The notes: generated by a model from the sequence alone, not told the origin. 64,000 nucleotides of DNA from Sphingobacterium micropteri (GCF_014692515.1 NZ_JACOIK010000008.1:124001-188000), one strand, 5' to 3'. Counted from the stretch's first letter, positions 24,915-34,587 are shown. Numbers and translations are program-made.

Positions 24915-26177
24915 CTATTTCTTTGATCCGAGGTCCGGGGTTGAAACATTTCTATTATTCCAGGCAAATAAAGCAACCACCACGAAGCAAATGAAAACAA
25001 CATAGTACGCCAGCTGGAAACTTCCCGTCCAGTCGGATACTAACCCTAAGACAGGTGGTAATGCGGCTCCGCCTACGATTGACATAATAATCAGGCTGGA
25101 AGCTGATTTTGTATCAGCACCTATGCCTTCTACACCCACTGCAAATATCGTAGGGAACATAATAGACATAAAAAAGGCAATCCCAATCATCGCGTATAAT
25201 GTACCTATCCCTTCACCATATATTACATACAATGTTAAACAAATAGAAATCAGTGCATATATCAACAGTAACTTAAGCGGCGCTATATATCGCATAAAGA
25301 ATGTTCCGATAAATCTACCAAGCATAAAAGCAAGCCCAGCAACACCTGCATAGTAACTAGCTTGTGTAGGTGCAACACCCGAAACTTCCGTAGCGTACAT
25401 TACTAAAAAACTTAATATACATACTTGCGCTCCAATGTAGAAAAATTGCGCTACTACGGCCCAAGAAACATTTTTATGGCGTAAGGATCCAAACACACCC
25501 CTCGAGCTACTGCCTTCCTCCTCTTCTTTGATTTCGGGTAGTTTTGTAAAAATAAAGAAAACGGTTACCAACAGTAGGATCAGTCCCAATACTAGATAAG
25601 GCCCCTTTACAGCAGCCGTTTCTGCTTGGATATAAGCATTTCTCGCCTGTTCACTCAATGCTGCAATCTCCTCGGCTGATTTCGGTTCTTCCGTTAAGAT
25701 AAATCTCCCCCCTACAATAGGTGCTATAAATGCTGCTAATCCATTAAAAGATTGTGCAAAATTCAGTCGTTGAGTAGCCTTCGCAGGATCGCCTAGTACG
25801 GTGATATAGGGGTTCGCTGCTGTTTCTAAAATAGCAAGCCCACAAGACACCACAAATAAAGCACCTAGAAAATAATAATAATTAATCTTATTGGCGGCAG
25901 GTACAAAAAGAAAACATCCTAATGCAAAAACAAGTAACCCCACCGTGATACCTGTCTTATAGCCAAATCGTTTCATAATATAGCCTGCCGGAATCGCTAA
26001 TAAAAAGTAAGCGATAAAAACAGCAGAATCCACCAAAGATGCTTGAAAATGTGTTAAGCTGAACGCATTGCGCAAATGCGGAATCAAAATCGGATCAAGA
26101 TTGTGGATAAACCCCCAAAAGAAAAATAAAGAGGTTATCAATGCAATGGCAAACGTGTATTTTTTTTCTAATACCAT
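24915..26177 (-). CDS. fucP: L-fucose:proton symporter FucP
   Basis: A 420-residue MFS transporter with twelve membrane helices and strong similarity to FucP. Marks are FFFWGFIHNLDPILIPHLRNAFSLTHFQASLVDSA in the first two helices, the acidic residue in the NLDP region needed for proton coupling, and LAILETAANPYITVLGDPAKATQRLNFAQSFNGLAAF in helices 4-5. It brings L-fucose into the cell. It is the first gene of the operon; 138 bp upstream in the opposite direction is the AraC-type regulator, which probably controls the promoter. Confidence 0.93.
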   Translation of the reverse strand: MVLEKKYTFAIALITSLFFFWGFIHNLDPILIPHLRNAFSLTHFQASLVDSAVFIAYFLLAIPAGYIMKRFGYKTGITVGLLVFALGCFLFVPAANKINYYYFLGALFVVSCGLAILETAANPYITVLGDPAKATQRLNFAQSFNGLAAFIAPIVGGRFILTEEPKSAEEIAALSEQARNAYIQAETAAVKGPYLVLGLILLLVTVFFIFTKLPEIKEEEEGSSSRGVFGSLRHKNVSWAVVAQFFYIGAQVCILSFLVMYATEVSGVAPTQASYYAGVAGLAFMLGRFIGTFFMRYIAPLKLLLIYALISICLTLYVIYGEGIGTLYAMIGIAFFMSIMFPTIFAVGVEGIGADTKSASSLIIMSIVGGAALPPVLGLVSDWTGSFQLAYYVVFICFVVVALFAWNNRNVSTPDLGSKK

Positions 26178-26315
26178 AAGATTTATATTGGAAAGTAAAA
26201 CTAGCGCAATTTATCGCAGAAATATTGAACTATTTTACCGATTTGCTAAGCAATTTTAACATGAGTTCTATATATTTATGCTTTCTATACGAATAAATAA
26301 ATTACACCTAATTCT

Positions 26316-27170
26316 ATGCAACGGTTAGATCATACGTCGTCCACCTGTAGCTCCATCGCTGTCCGGCATGACAATACACCTCAACACCATAATATATGGC
26401 ATTATCATGAGGAACTGGAGTTTATCCACATCAAGCACGGAAAAGGAACTTTTTTTGTGGGCGACTGCATACAGCAGTTTGCTGATAATTTCATAGTTTT
26501 AATAGGCTCGAATACACCACATTACTGGCTCTTCGATGAAGAGTATATTAAGACAGAGATATTTCATGCAGACATCCAAGTCGTTCATTTTAAACCCGAT
26601 TTTATCGGTTCTGATTTTTTGGAAATACCGGAAGCCCGAGATATTAAACAGGTTTATCGATTAGCGAAACAAGCCATTTTATTTCCATCGAGCGATGTAC
26701 GTCTTCTACATTTTTTTGAAAATCTATCCGTTCAAACATCCCTAAAACGGCTCGCAATGCTGCTGGATATACTCGATTATACAGCATCCCTGCCGACACC
26801 AACGACGTTAGTAAGCCCGAATTACACCAACCCGCAACAACAAGGCGATTATCTTCGCATGAACAAAATCTTGGACTATATTCGTCTACACTATAAATCT
26901 AAAATCCAACTGGACGAAATTGCGCATGTAGCAGGTATGACACCGAACTCCTTCTGCCGTTATTTTAAACAGCGCACGGGTAAAACATTAATTGAATTTG
27001 TGAATGAACTCCGAATAGGACAGGCTTGTAAGCTCCTATCTGAAAGTAATGCGCCTATTAAAGAAATATGTTTTGAGTGCGGTTTTCATAATTTCGTTAG
27101 TTTTCATAAAATATTCAAATCGAGCACCACTTATACACCCTCGGCTTATCGGGAAGCGATGCGCAATTAA
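26316..27170 (+). CDS. AraC-family transcriptional regulator of the fucose operon
   Basis: A 284-residue regulator. The N-terminal cupin domain binds the inducer (IWHYHEELEFIHIKHGKGTFFVGD, HYWLFDEEYI). The C-terminal double helix-turn-helix of the AraC/XylS type spans about residues 185-284 (KILDYIRLHYKSKIQLDEIAHVAGMTPNSFCRYFKQRTGKTLIEFVNELRIGQACKLL then the conserved ICFECGFHNFVSFHKIFK). It is divergent from fucP, so it most likely senses L-fucose or a pathway intermediate and activates that operon. This is inference from position and domain type. Confidence 0.9.
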   Translation: MQRLDHTSSTCSSIAVRHDNTPQHHNIWHYHEELEFIHIKHGKGTFFVGDCIQQFADNFIVLIGSNTPHYWLFDEEYIKTEIFHADIQVVHFKPDFIGSDFLEIPEARDIKQVYRLAKQAILFPSSDVRLLHFFENLSVQTSLKRLAMLLDILDYTASLPTPTTLVSPNYTNPQQQGDYLRMNKILDYIRLHYKSKIQLDEIAHVAGMTPNSFCRYFKQRTGKTLIEFVNELRIGQACKLLSESNAPIKEICFECGFHNFVSFHKIFKSSTTYTPSAYREAMRN

Positions 27171-27348
27171 ATTGCATATAAAATTGAATTACTCATGATT
27201 TTTTTTTTCATTAGTATTCGTGAATGCAGCGCATTTTATTTAGGTTTGTTGAGCCGTGGCAATGATGTCTGCCCTAAACCGCTCTAAAAAAGCTGATGAC
27301 GTCTACTTTATTTGAATAATCTTCAAACAAGATAGTTATTGATAAAGC

Positions 27349-28566
27349 ATGATAAAGTCAGTTTTCCCGTTAATACGTCTTTTTTATATATGGTTATTGC
27401 TGATTCTGGCGATCGCTGGACTGGTAGGTTCGCTCTCGGCGGTATTTCTATATTCCTTACAAGAGGTTACCCTCTTTCGGGAAACACATCTTTGGATCAT
27501 ATACATGTTGCCTTTTGCCGGCATGTTTATTGTTTGGTGGTACCAACGATATGGTGGAAATGCACAAAAGGGGAACAACCTCTTATTGGAAGAATATTAT
27601 TATCCTACCTCGCCGGGTGTTCCATGGAAAATGGCCCCTATGGTCATTCTGACGACATTGATTACCCATCTTTTTGGTGGTTCGGCCGGACGCGAGGGTA
27701 CAGCTGTACAATATGGTGGTACGGTCGCGGCCCAATTCAATAAGTTCGTTCCGCTCGGAAAACAAGAAAAACGCATTCTTCTGTTATGCGGGATAGCCGC
27801 TGGATTTTCCTCGCTTTTCGGAACGCCGTTGGCGGGTGCTATTTTCGCTATCGAAGTGGTTCAATTAGGCAAAATACGTTGGCGAGGTGTAAGTGCTATA
27901 CTGGCCACAGCATTACTTTCTAATTGGGTATGCAGCTTGTATGGCGATTTGCACACGCATTATCCCCCCATTGGCGAAGTTCCCAACTGGTCTTTTTCTA
28001 TTGTTGCTTATTTGTTTCTTGCAGGGATCTTATTTGGACTGACATCCATCTTGTTTCGTTATACAGGTGATGTATGTCGTATAGGATTCCAGAAAATAAA
28101 GCAACCGCTACTTCGTCCTTTCATCGGTGGTATATTGGTTATTTTAGCCGTCCACCTATTGCAAACAACCAAGCACATAGGCCTCGGTATCCCAACGATT
28201 ATCGATGCTTTTCAACAACCGCTTCCTCCAACAGATTTCCTGATCAAAATAGGATTAACAGCATTAACATTGAGTGCTGGTTTTAAGGGAGGAGAAGTCA
28301 CACCATTGTTTTTCATCGGCGCTACCTTAGGCAATGCACTGGCACCTTTCATACCACTTCCTCTGGCACTCCTGGCCGCTACCGGTTTCGTCTCCGTATT
28401 TGCAGGCTGCACCAAAACACCTCTTGCCTGTACAATAATGGCGATGGAATTATTTGGCTGGCAATACGGGGCATTTTTCCTGACAACCTGTTTAATTAGT
28501 TTTGTAATCTCGGGGAAGAAAGGTATTTATAGTTCGCAGCGAATAAAAAACTTCAAGCTTTTTTAA
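27349..28566 (+). CDS. ClC-family chloride channel/antiporter
   Basis: A 405-residue integral membrane protein of the ClC family, which moves chloride or fluoride across the inner membrane, often in exchange for protons. The conserved selectivity segments are FGGSAGREGTAVQYGG, then LLCGIAAGFSSLFGTPLAGAIFAIEVV and GFKGGEVTPLFFIGATLGNALAP. The length is that of a minimal ClC without CBS domains. In the first segment the usual serine-rich GSGIP-type loop is not evident, so ion specificity is unclear. It is convergent with mqnA, with two bases between the stops. Confidence 0.9.
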   Translation: MIKSVFPLIRLFYIWLLLILAIAGLVGSLSAVFLYSLQEVTLFRETHLWIIYMLPFAGMFIVWWYQRYGGNAQKGNNLLLEEYYYPTSPGVPWKMAPMVILTTLITHLFGGSAGREGTAVQYGGTVAAQFNKFVPLGKQEKRILLLCGIAAGFSSLFGTPLAGAIFAIEVVQLGKIRWRGVSAILATALLSNWVCSLYGDLHTHYPPIGEVPNWSFSIVAYLFLAGILFGLTSILFRYTGDVCRIGFQKIKQPLLRPFIGGILVILAVHLLQTTKHIGLGIPTIIDAFQQPLPPTDFLIKIGLTALTLSAGFKGGEVTPLFFIGATLGNALAPFIPLPLALLAATGFVSVFAGCTKTPLACTIMAMELFGWQYGAFFLTTCLISFVISGKKGIYSSQRIKNFKLF

Positions 28567-28568
28567 GT

Positions 28569-29288
28569 TTACAGAGCCTTATACAACTCCAGATACAAAT
28601 CTATTGCTTTTCTTTTATCTGCAGTCAGATGAAAATCAAGACTCTCTGTCAAATAGGTGTAGTAATCGAAATCCTCATATATCGGTAATCCGGGTATAAC
28701 ACCCTCTGGGTGCGCTACCCCTTCGGCTAGCGCGTTATTGAATGCTTCTTTGAAATCATCAGGCAATCTTTTGTTCGCAACCCATACGGCAAACGCAAAA
28801 GGCAAACCCGTCATTTCTTTCCAATAATGCCCCATATCATAGGCAAACGGTACGTTATTTTTTTTACCAAACGTACGATCGCCAATCAACACATAAGCAT
28901 CTGCTTGTCCTTCTGTTAGCACCTGTACATCTTTTTTCCAATAGTGCTTCAACAGAATTTGGGCTAATCCATTGGAAGTTCTGGACTGCTTATCCAACAG
29001 CAGCGTTTCAATTTCATTGATTGGCTTTTCTGAAAAGATAAAAACGGAATCTACTGCACCATTACTACCGATACAGTAATCACCAACAATTTGATAATCA
29101 GATAGTTTATCTAAAGCAGCAATAGGAATAATTCCCATATCCACCTCATTTTCAATCACCTTTCGCGCACATTCACTTGGATAGTCCACCGATAGATCTA
29201 TCGCATTTATCACGTCTGCGTTTCTTATACCGTTCAAAAATGGGAGGGTATTCGTATAAGAAACAGCAGATACCGCTATTTTCCTCAT
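28569..29288 (-). CDS. mqnA: Chorismate dehydratase MqnA (futalosine menaquinone pathway)
   Basis: A 239-residue enzyme of the MqnA/MqnD solute-binding fold. MqnA dehydrates chorismate to 3-enolpyruvylbenzoate, the first step of futalosine-dependent menaquinone synthesis. Characteristic are VSAVSYTNTLPFLNGI, YPSECARKVIENEVDMGIIPIAAL, YCIGSNGAVDSVFIFS and YVLIGDRTFGK. The start codon overlaps the stop of the phosphatase gene by one base (TAATG), so the genes are coupled, with mqnE two genes upstream. The assignment to MqnA rather than MqnD rests on the SNGAVDSV motif and on mqnE nearby. Confidence 0.88.
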   Translation of the reverse strand: MRKIAVSAVSYTNTLPFLNGIRNADVINAIDLSVDYPSECARKVIENEVDMGIIPIAALDKLSDYQIVGDYCIGSNGAVDSVFIFSEKPINEIETLLLDKQSRTSNGLAQILLKHYWKKDVQVLTEGQADAYVLIGDRTFGKKNNVPFAYDMGHYWKEMTGLPFAFAVWVANKRLPDDFKEAFNNALAEGVAHPEGVIPGLPIYEDFDYYTYLTESLDFHLTADKRKAIDLYLELYKAL

Positions 29289-29905
29289 TATATGTTTTCT
29301 AGATGTTTAACATTATAATGGTCTACGATCGTAAAATCACTACCATTATATTCCAATACATACAGCGCAGTATTGGTATGCGGAAAGTCATCCATGAGAC
29401 ATACAGGTACTCCCGTCAAATGACAGAGCATGATGCGCATAGCCCTACCGTGCATACATACCAACACCCTTTCTTCGTTATGCTGCTGCAGCATGTAGGA
29501 TATCGCTTGTTGCTGGCGAGCGACAAGCTGGTTCGGGGACTCTCCTTGCTCGATGCTTAAATCTAAGTTTCCGTCCCGCCAGGAACTCACCACTTCTTCA
29601 AAACCTGTTATAATGGTTTCATCCTGCTCCTTCCCTTCATAAATCCCCCAAGAAATTTCGTCCAAGCCACTTAGTTCTTCACTAGGTATACCTTGTTTTA
29701 GAAAAAGTCGAACAGTTTGTTTGGTTCGCAACAAGGTAGAGGTGTATATTTTATCAAAGGGCACATGATGAAAAGCTTCATAAAAAGCCTGTGCTTGTTT
29801 ATGTCCCATTTCATTAAGTGGAGAATCTACACCTCTGCCCTGAACTATTCCCCTTAAATTCAAATCTGTTTGTCCGTGTCGGATAAAATAAAATGTCTTT
29901 CTCAA
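29288..29905 (-). CDS. Histidine phosphatase family protein (phosphoglycerate mutase-like)
   Basis: A 205-residue member of the RHG phosphatase superfamily. The catalytic motif is FIRHGQTDLNLRGIVQGRG near the start, with TSTLLRTKQT, the proton-donor Glu in EISWGIYEGKE, and the second His in CMHGRAM. The substrate is unknown; relatives act on adenosylcobalamin precursors, sugar phosphates or nucleotides. It lies between mqnE (10 bp) and mqnA (1-bp overlap) in a tight minus-strand operon, so a housekeeping link to menaquinone synthesis is conceivable but unproven. Confidence 0.9.
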   Translation of the reverse strand: MRKTFYFIRHGQTDLNLRGIVQGRGVDSPLNEMGHKQAQAFYEAFHHVPFDKIYTSTLLRTKQTVRLFLKQGIPSEELSGLDEISWGIYEGKEQDETIITGFEEVVSSWRDGNLDLSIEQGESPNQLVARQQQAISYMLQQHNEERVLVCMHGRAMRIMLCHLTGVPVCLMDDFPHTNTALYVLEYNGSDFTIVDHYNVKHLENI

Positions 29906-29915
29906 TGTCTAACTG

Positions 29916-31109
29916 TTATTCTATTACGGGTAACGAATAATAATTTGGTTTGTTCGTATCGTCAAAAACCACGTCTTTATAATCCGTAACCACTTTATAA
30001 AGCGTGTCTCGTTCAATGGGATGTCTGTCCACCTGTTTGATAAGCTCGACAAGTTGACGTGTACTCATTGCCGGATGTTGTTCTTCCGCACCAGCCATGG
30101 AGTAGATTTTGGTTGTATCGTCCAGCGTACCGTCTATATCGTCTACACCGAATGCCAAAGAAAGTTGCGCCGTATCTCTGGAAATCATCGCCCAATAAGC
30201 TTTGATATGATCGAAATTATCCATATAAATCCGTGCAATAGCATAGTTTCGTAGGTCTTCCACAACCGATACTTCCGGAACGTGCGACATTTGATGACCT
30301 TGATTGCGAAATTTCAAAGGGATGAATGCTTGGAAGCCTCCTGCTCTATCCTGCAATTGTCGCAGTCGCTCCATGTGATCTACACGATGCCAAAATTCCT
30401 CGATATGCCCATACAGCATGGTAGCGTTGGTACGCATTCCCAAGCTGTGCGCTTGTTCGTGAATATCCAACCATTGCTCGGCCGTACACTTATCACCCGC
30501 TATTTTCTCGCGGATTTCGGGGTGGAAGATCTCTGCCCCACCTCCCGGCATAGAGTCAAGCCCACATTCCTGCAAATATTTAAGGCCATCGTAATGGTTC
30601 ATTTTTGCTTTCTTGAATATGTAGTAATACTCTACTGGCGTAAGTCCTTTGATATGTAAATCAGGACGATGTGATTTGCATTGACGAAAAAAGTCTGCGT
30701 AGAAATCTAAGTTCTGTTTAGGTACTACTCCTCCTGTAATGTGCACTTCCGTAACTGGTTCATCATCATACTTGCGTACAATATCCATCATACCGGCTAC
30801 GTCCATCTCCCACCCTTGCTCCCGTTCTTTAATTAGACGGGAGTAAGCACAGAACTTACAGTCGTACACACATACGTTAGTGGGTTCGATATGAAAATTT
30901 CTGTTGAAGTATGTATAGTCACCATGTTTCTTCTCGCGAATATAGTTAGCTAATACACCTAAGTAGCCTAACTCCCCGTGTTCATAGAGTATAACACCCT
31001 CGTCAAAACTCACCCGCTCACCATGAAGCACTTTCTGGGCGATATGCCTTAATTCGATATCTAAATTTTTGTCTTGAATTAAAAAGTCAAGTTTCTCCGT
31101 TGCGTTCAT
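29916..31109 (-). CDS. mqnE: Aminofutalosine synthase MqnE, radical SAM
   Basis: A 397-residue radical SAM enzyme that joins S-adenosylmethionine and 3-enolpyruvylbenzoate to form aminofutalosine in menaquinone synthesis. The iron-sulfur cluster cysteines are Cys80, Cys84 and Cys87 in NVCVYDCKFCAYSR. MqnE-type features include EVHITGGVVPKQNLDFYADFF, GLDSMPGGGAEIF and TNATMLYGHIEEFWHRVDH. The ATG at 31109 has a clear ribosome site AGGAGG seven bases upstream, unusual among the genes here. It is first in the operon mqnE-phosphatase-mqnA. Confidence 0.94.
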   Translation of the reverse strand: MNATEKLDFLIQDKNLDIELRHIAQKVLHGERVSFDEGVILYEHGELGYLGVLANYIREKKHGDYTYFNRNFHIEPTNVCVYDCKFCAYSRLIKEREQGWEMDVAGMMDIVRKYDDEPVTEVHITGGVVPKQNLDFYADFFRQCKSHRPDLHIKGLTPVEYYYIFKKAKMNHYDGLKYLQECGLDSMPGGGAEIFHPEIREKIAGDKCTAEQWLDIHEQAHSLGMRTNATMLYGHIEEFWHRVDHMERLRQLQDRAGGFQAFIPLKFRNQGHQMSHVPEVSVVEDLRNYAIARIYMDNFDHIKAYWAMISRDTAQLSLAFGVDDIDGTLDDTTKIYSMAGAEEQHPAMSTRQLVELIKQVDRHPIERDTLYKVVTDYKDVVFDDTNKPNYYSLPVIE

Positions 31110-31132
31110 TTCTGCCTCCTAAACAAATTTAT

Positions 31133-31404
31133 GTTCTTTTTTTAGAAAAAAGAACGAAAAAATCGTCGCTTCGGATATTTGAGATAGTGGATAGTACTAA
31201 GGATGAGTTTCTACAAACCTCAAACATCCGGATGCGACCTTTAATGTTAATTAGAGGTAGTACAATTGTATTGTTCCCTCTTTAACCCTTAAATGCCACA
31301 TATAAAATTTTGAAATATGTAGAAATAATATTTACGCAATATCCCCTCCATTCAAAATTTTAAAGTGGCGAGTTTTTTGGTTCTTTTTTACGGAAAAAAA
31401 GAAC
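31133..31404. repeat. About 270-bp intergenic element with palindromic inverted ends
   Basis: This fills the 303-bp gap between mqnE and the ABC exporter gene. The left end (31133-31155) and the right end (31380-31404) are each hairpins of GTTCTTTTTT and AAAAAAGAAC, and they and the adjoining bases are inverse complements of each other for about 40 bp (left GAAAAAATCGTCGCTT; right, read inverted, CAAAAAACTCGCCACTT). The interior has no open frame. The layout resembles a MITE-like non-autonomous element or a pair of terminators. I see no obvious target-site duplication. Confidence 0.5.
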
Positions 31405-31412
31405 ACAAAATA

Positions 31413-33245
31413 CTAATCAATAAACTGCTGCATATCAATCAACCGTTTATATAACCCGTCTTTCACTATCAAATCATGATGGTTACCCTGCTCCACTACC
31501 TGTCCGTTTTCAATCACGACGATATTATCTGCACTCTGAATCGTACTCAGACGATGGGCAATAACCACCGTTGTTCTATTCTCCATTAATTTATAAAGAG
31601 AATCCTGTACCAGTTTTTCAGATTCCGTATCCAAAGCCGAAGTTGCTTCATCTAACAACATGATCGGCGGATTTCGCAATACTGCCCGGGCAATACATAT
31701 ACGTTGTCGCTGACCACCCGATAACTTCGCGCCACGATCACCGATATTTGTTTCATATCCATGTTCCGTTTTCAAGATAAAATCGTGTGCGTTCGCAATA
31801 CGCGCTGCACGCTCCACCTCTTCCATCGTTGCGCTCGGTTGGGCAAAAGCAATGTTATTAAATATCGTATCGTTGAACAATACTGTTTCCTGATTAACCG
31901 TACCAATTAATCTCCTCAGTGATTCCTGCTGAAGATCACGTACATCTATACCATCTACCGAAATCGCTCCTCCAGTCACGTCCATAAACCGTGGAATCAA
32001 ATCGACCAAGGTGGATTTCCCCCCTCCCGACGGTCCGACTAATGCTACGGTCTTCCCTTTTGGAATGGCAATATTAATATCTTTCAGCACCTGTTTTTCA
32101 CCATACGCAAAATTCACATCTTTAAATTCGATCGCACGATTAAAACCATTTACCGGCTTCGCCTCCGGCTTGTCCGTTACTATACTATATTCATCGATAA
32201 GTTCCAACACACGTTCCCCTGCAGCAATACCGTTATGGATACTAGAAAACGCATCTGTTAAAGCTTTTGCCGGCCGCATTACCTGCGAGAAAATAGCAAT
32301 ATAAGTAATAAATTCAGAGGCAGCTAGCTCTCCCTCCCCGGCTAAAACTAAGTTCCCTCCATAAAGCAAAATGATCGCTACCATAACCACGCCCAATAAT
32401 TCCGAGACAGGCGAACTCATCTGTTGCCTACGCACCATCCTCCGCATGATCTTCGAATAACGCTCACTTTCACCATTAAAGCGGTCTTTTACGAATGGAA
32501 TAGCATTAAAGGCTTTGATAATTTTGACGCCAGAAAGTGCCTCATCCAAATAAGAAATCATATTCGCATACGATTGCTGTCCTTCACGAGCTTGTTCCCT
32601 TAATTTTTTCACGATCAAGGATATAAAAAATGCGGAAACAGGAATAACGGCAAGCGAAAACAAAGTCAGTTTGGTAGAAAGTGCAAAAAGCACAACCACA
32701 TATGCAATCAGTTGCAACGGCTCTTTAAAGGCCACTTGTAGGGTTGAGGTTACGGAAAACTGCACCACCTGTACATCTGATGCAATTTTGGATATCACAT
32801 CTCCTTTTCTACTATTCGTAAAATATCCTAGGTGGAGGTCCATTACATTATTAAAAACTGCCTTGCGCAAATTTAAAAGCGTATGTATCCGCAAATTTTC
32901 CATCACCCGTTGTGATAGGTAACGAAATAAGTTACTAATAAACACCGATGCTACGATGACAATACAGACGTATTTTAGGGCTTCATACGGACCGATATCA
33001 TAGTATAATTTGTCCGCTAAATACATAAACCAATCGCCCATATTATAGCCCTCCGGCCTAGTGAGGGTATCTGTAGCATCCACATCGACGTCGCCCGTCC
33101 CTTTGAATAATACCTGCAATAAAGGGGCTAGTAAAGCAAGATTAAGTGTCCCGAAAACTACCGTAATAATTGTACAGATAATATAGGGAACAGCGTATTT
33201 CCCGATAGGTTTTGCAAAAGATAACAGTCTAAAGTATGTCTTCAT
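31413..33245 (-). CDS. ABC exporter, MsbA-like (fused membrane and ATPase domains)
   Basis: A 610-residue half-transporter. The first 330 residues form the six-helix ABC membrane domain; the ATPase follows with Walker A GPSGGGKST near residue 405, the signature LSGGQRQRICIARA near 507, Walker B PIMLLDEATSALD, and the switch His in VIAHRLST. As a dimer it would flip lipids or export a hydrophobic compound; in this group such proteins are called MsbA-like, the lipid A-core flippase. It is a single gene, transcribed away from the aminotransferase gene. The hairpin just after its stop (31380-31404) may serve as its terminator. Confidence 0.9.
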   Translation of the reverse strand: MKTYFRLLSFAKPIGKYAVPYIICTIITVVFGTLNLALLAPLLQVLFKGTGDVDVDATDTLTRPEGYNMGDWFMYLADKLYYDIGPYEALKYVCIVIVASVFISNLFRYLSQRVMENLRIHTLLNLRKAVFNNVMDLHLGYFTNSRKGDVISKIASDVQVVQFSVTSTLQVAFKEPLQLIAYVVVLFALSTKLTLFSLAVIPVSAFFISLIVKKLREQAREGQQSYANMISYLDEALSGVKIIKAFNAIPFVKDRFNGESERYSKIMRRMVRRQQMSSPVSELLGVVMVAIILLYGGNLVLAGEGELAASEFITYIAIFSQVMRPAKALTDAFSSIHNGIAAGERVLELIDEYSIVTDKPEAKPVNGFNRAIEFKDVNFAYGEKQVLKDINIAIPKGKTVALVGPSGGGKSTLVDLIPRFMDVTGGAISVDGIDVRDLQQESLRRLIGTVNQETVLFNDTIFNNIAFAQPSATMEEVERAARIANAHDFILKTEHGYETNIGDRGAKLSGGQRQRICIARAVLRNPPIMLLDEATSALDTESEKLVQDSLYKLMENRTTVVIAHRLSTIQSADNIVVIENGQVVEQGNHHDLIVKDGLYKRLIDMQQFID

Positions 33246-33407
33246 GTACTATATTGAGACTACAAAAGTAACAAACAAAAGCATTTTACCTAATCTAAAA
33301 GCGTCAACATCATCCTATTGTTGCACTCATTTGATATTTTACCATTAAATACGGTTGTTTATTGCATATAATCTGTAAATTAGGCGCTAAAATTCAAAAT
33401 TATCAAT

Positions 33408-34577
33408 ATGCATATAGAAGTTGCCCAAAGGTTGCAACATACGGAGGAATACTACTTTTCGAAGAAGTTGCGGGAAATCGACGAGATGAACAAGCGCGGG
33501 GCACAGGTGATTAACTTAGGTATCGGAAGTCCCGATTTGCCACCCCATCCAGATGTACTGCGTGTTTTAAACGAAGAAGCGAATAAAACCAACACACATG
33601 GTTATCAAAGCTATAAAGGAGCTGCTATTCTTCGGGAAGCGATAGCCAACTGGTATGCACATTATTATGACGTAAGCTTGAACCCACAAACGGAAATCCT
33701 TCCGCTTATCGGTTCAAAAGAAGGTATCGTGCACATTTGTATGACCTACTTACAAGAAGGTGATGAAGTGTTGATTCCCAATCCAGGTTACCCGGCCTAT
33801 ACAAGTGCTGTCCGTATAAGCGGCGCAACGGCTATTTCTTACGAATTAAACGCCGAGAACAGCTGGCAGCCTGATTTTGAAACTTTGGAACGCAGCGATT
33901 TAAGCAGGGTAAAGATGATGTGGATTAATTATCCCCATATGCCTACAGGTGCACCTGCGACCATGGAATTGTTTGAACGGATTGTAGCTTTTGGTAAGAA
34001 GCATAATATCTTGATATGCCACGATAATCCGTATAGCTTTATATTAAATGACAAACCACTCAGCTTAATGGCAGTGCCAGGCGCAAAGGAGGTGGCTATC
34101 GAATTAAACTCGTTGAGCAAGTCATCCAATATGGCGGGGTGGCGCATTGGCATGTTGATAGCGGACGAAAACCGGATCAACGAGATTTTACGTTTTAAAA
34201 GCAATATGGATTCGGGCATGTTTCTCCCTTTACAATCGGCAGCTGCAATGGCGCTTCGATTAGATTCATCCTGGTATTCAGAGCTCAATGCAGTATATGC
34301 AAAAAGACGGGAAAAGGTTTTCCATATTATGGATATCTTGGAATGCGACTATGACCGTTCGCAGGTCGGACTTTTCGTTTGGGCGAAAGTTCCCGACAAA
34401 TATCCGGACGGATACGCATTAAGCGATGATATACTACATCACGCGCATGTATTTATTACACCAGGTGGGATATTTGGCAACGCTGGCAAACGGTATATAC
34501 GCATCAGCTTATGCGCAACAGAGGCCGTATTGGAAAATGCTATCAAGCGAATAGAGACAGAATTAAAATTGGTATAA
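33408..34577 (+). CDS. Class I/II aminotransferase
   Basis: A 389-residue PLP-dependent aminotransferase of fold type I. PLP-binding marks are LPLIGSKEGIVHICMTYLQEGDEVLIPNPGYPAYTSAV, the conserved Asn-Tyr-Pro in WINYPHMPTGAP, the Asp-Tyr-like HDNPYSF, and the PLP lysine in ELNSLSKSSNMAGWRIGML, with the terminal Arg in YIRISLCA. It lies 10 bp before tyrA, which suggests transamination of an aromatic acid or prephenate. An aspartate or diaminopimelate aminotransferase cannot be excluded. The histidine operon follows, so a role as histidinol-phosphate aminotransferase is also possible. Confidence 0.85.
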   Translation: MHIEVAQRLQHTEEYYFSKKLREIDEMNKRGAQVINLGIGSPDLPPHPDVLRVLNEEANKTNTHGYQSYKGAAILREAIANWYAHYYDVSLNPQTEILPLIGSKEGIVHICMTYLQEGDEVLIPNPGYPAYTSAVRISGATAISYELNAENSWQPDFETLERSDLSRVKMMWINYPHMPTGAPATMELFERIVAFGKKHNILICHDNPYSFILNDKPLSLMAVPGAKEVAIELNSLSKSSNMAGWRIGMLIADENRINEILRFKSNMDSGMFLPLQSAAAMALRLDSSWYSELNAVYAKRREKVFHIMDILECDYDRSQVGLFVWAKVPDKYPDGYALSDDILHHAHVFITPGGIFGNAGKRYIRISLCATEAVLENAIKRIETELKLV

Positions 34578-34587
34578 AAAATCAAAA

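Noticed and set aside
19489..26177. Classical fucose isomerase pathway
   Set aside because: No isomerase, kinase or aldolase genes are present; all enzymes fit the oxidative route.
27225..27330. Short frames between the AraC-type gene and the ClC gene
   Set aside because: They are 13-17 codons, have no ribosome site or duplicate, and no conserved feature.
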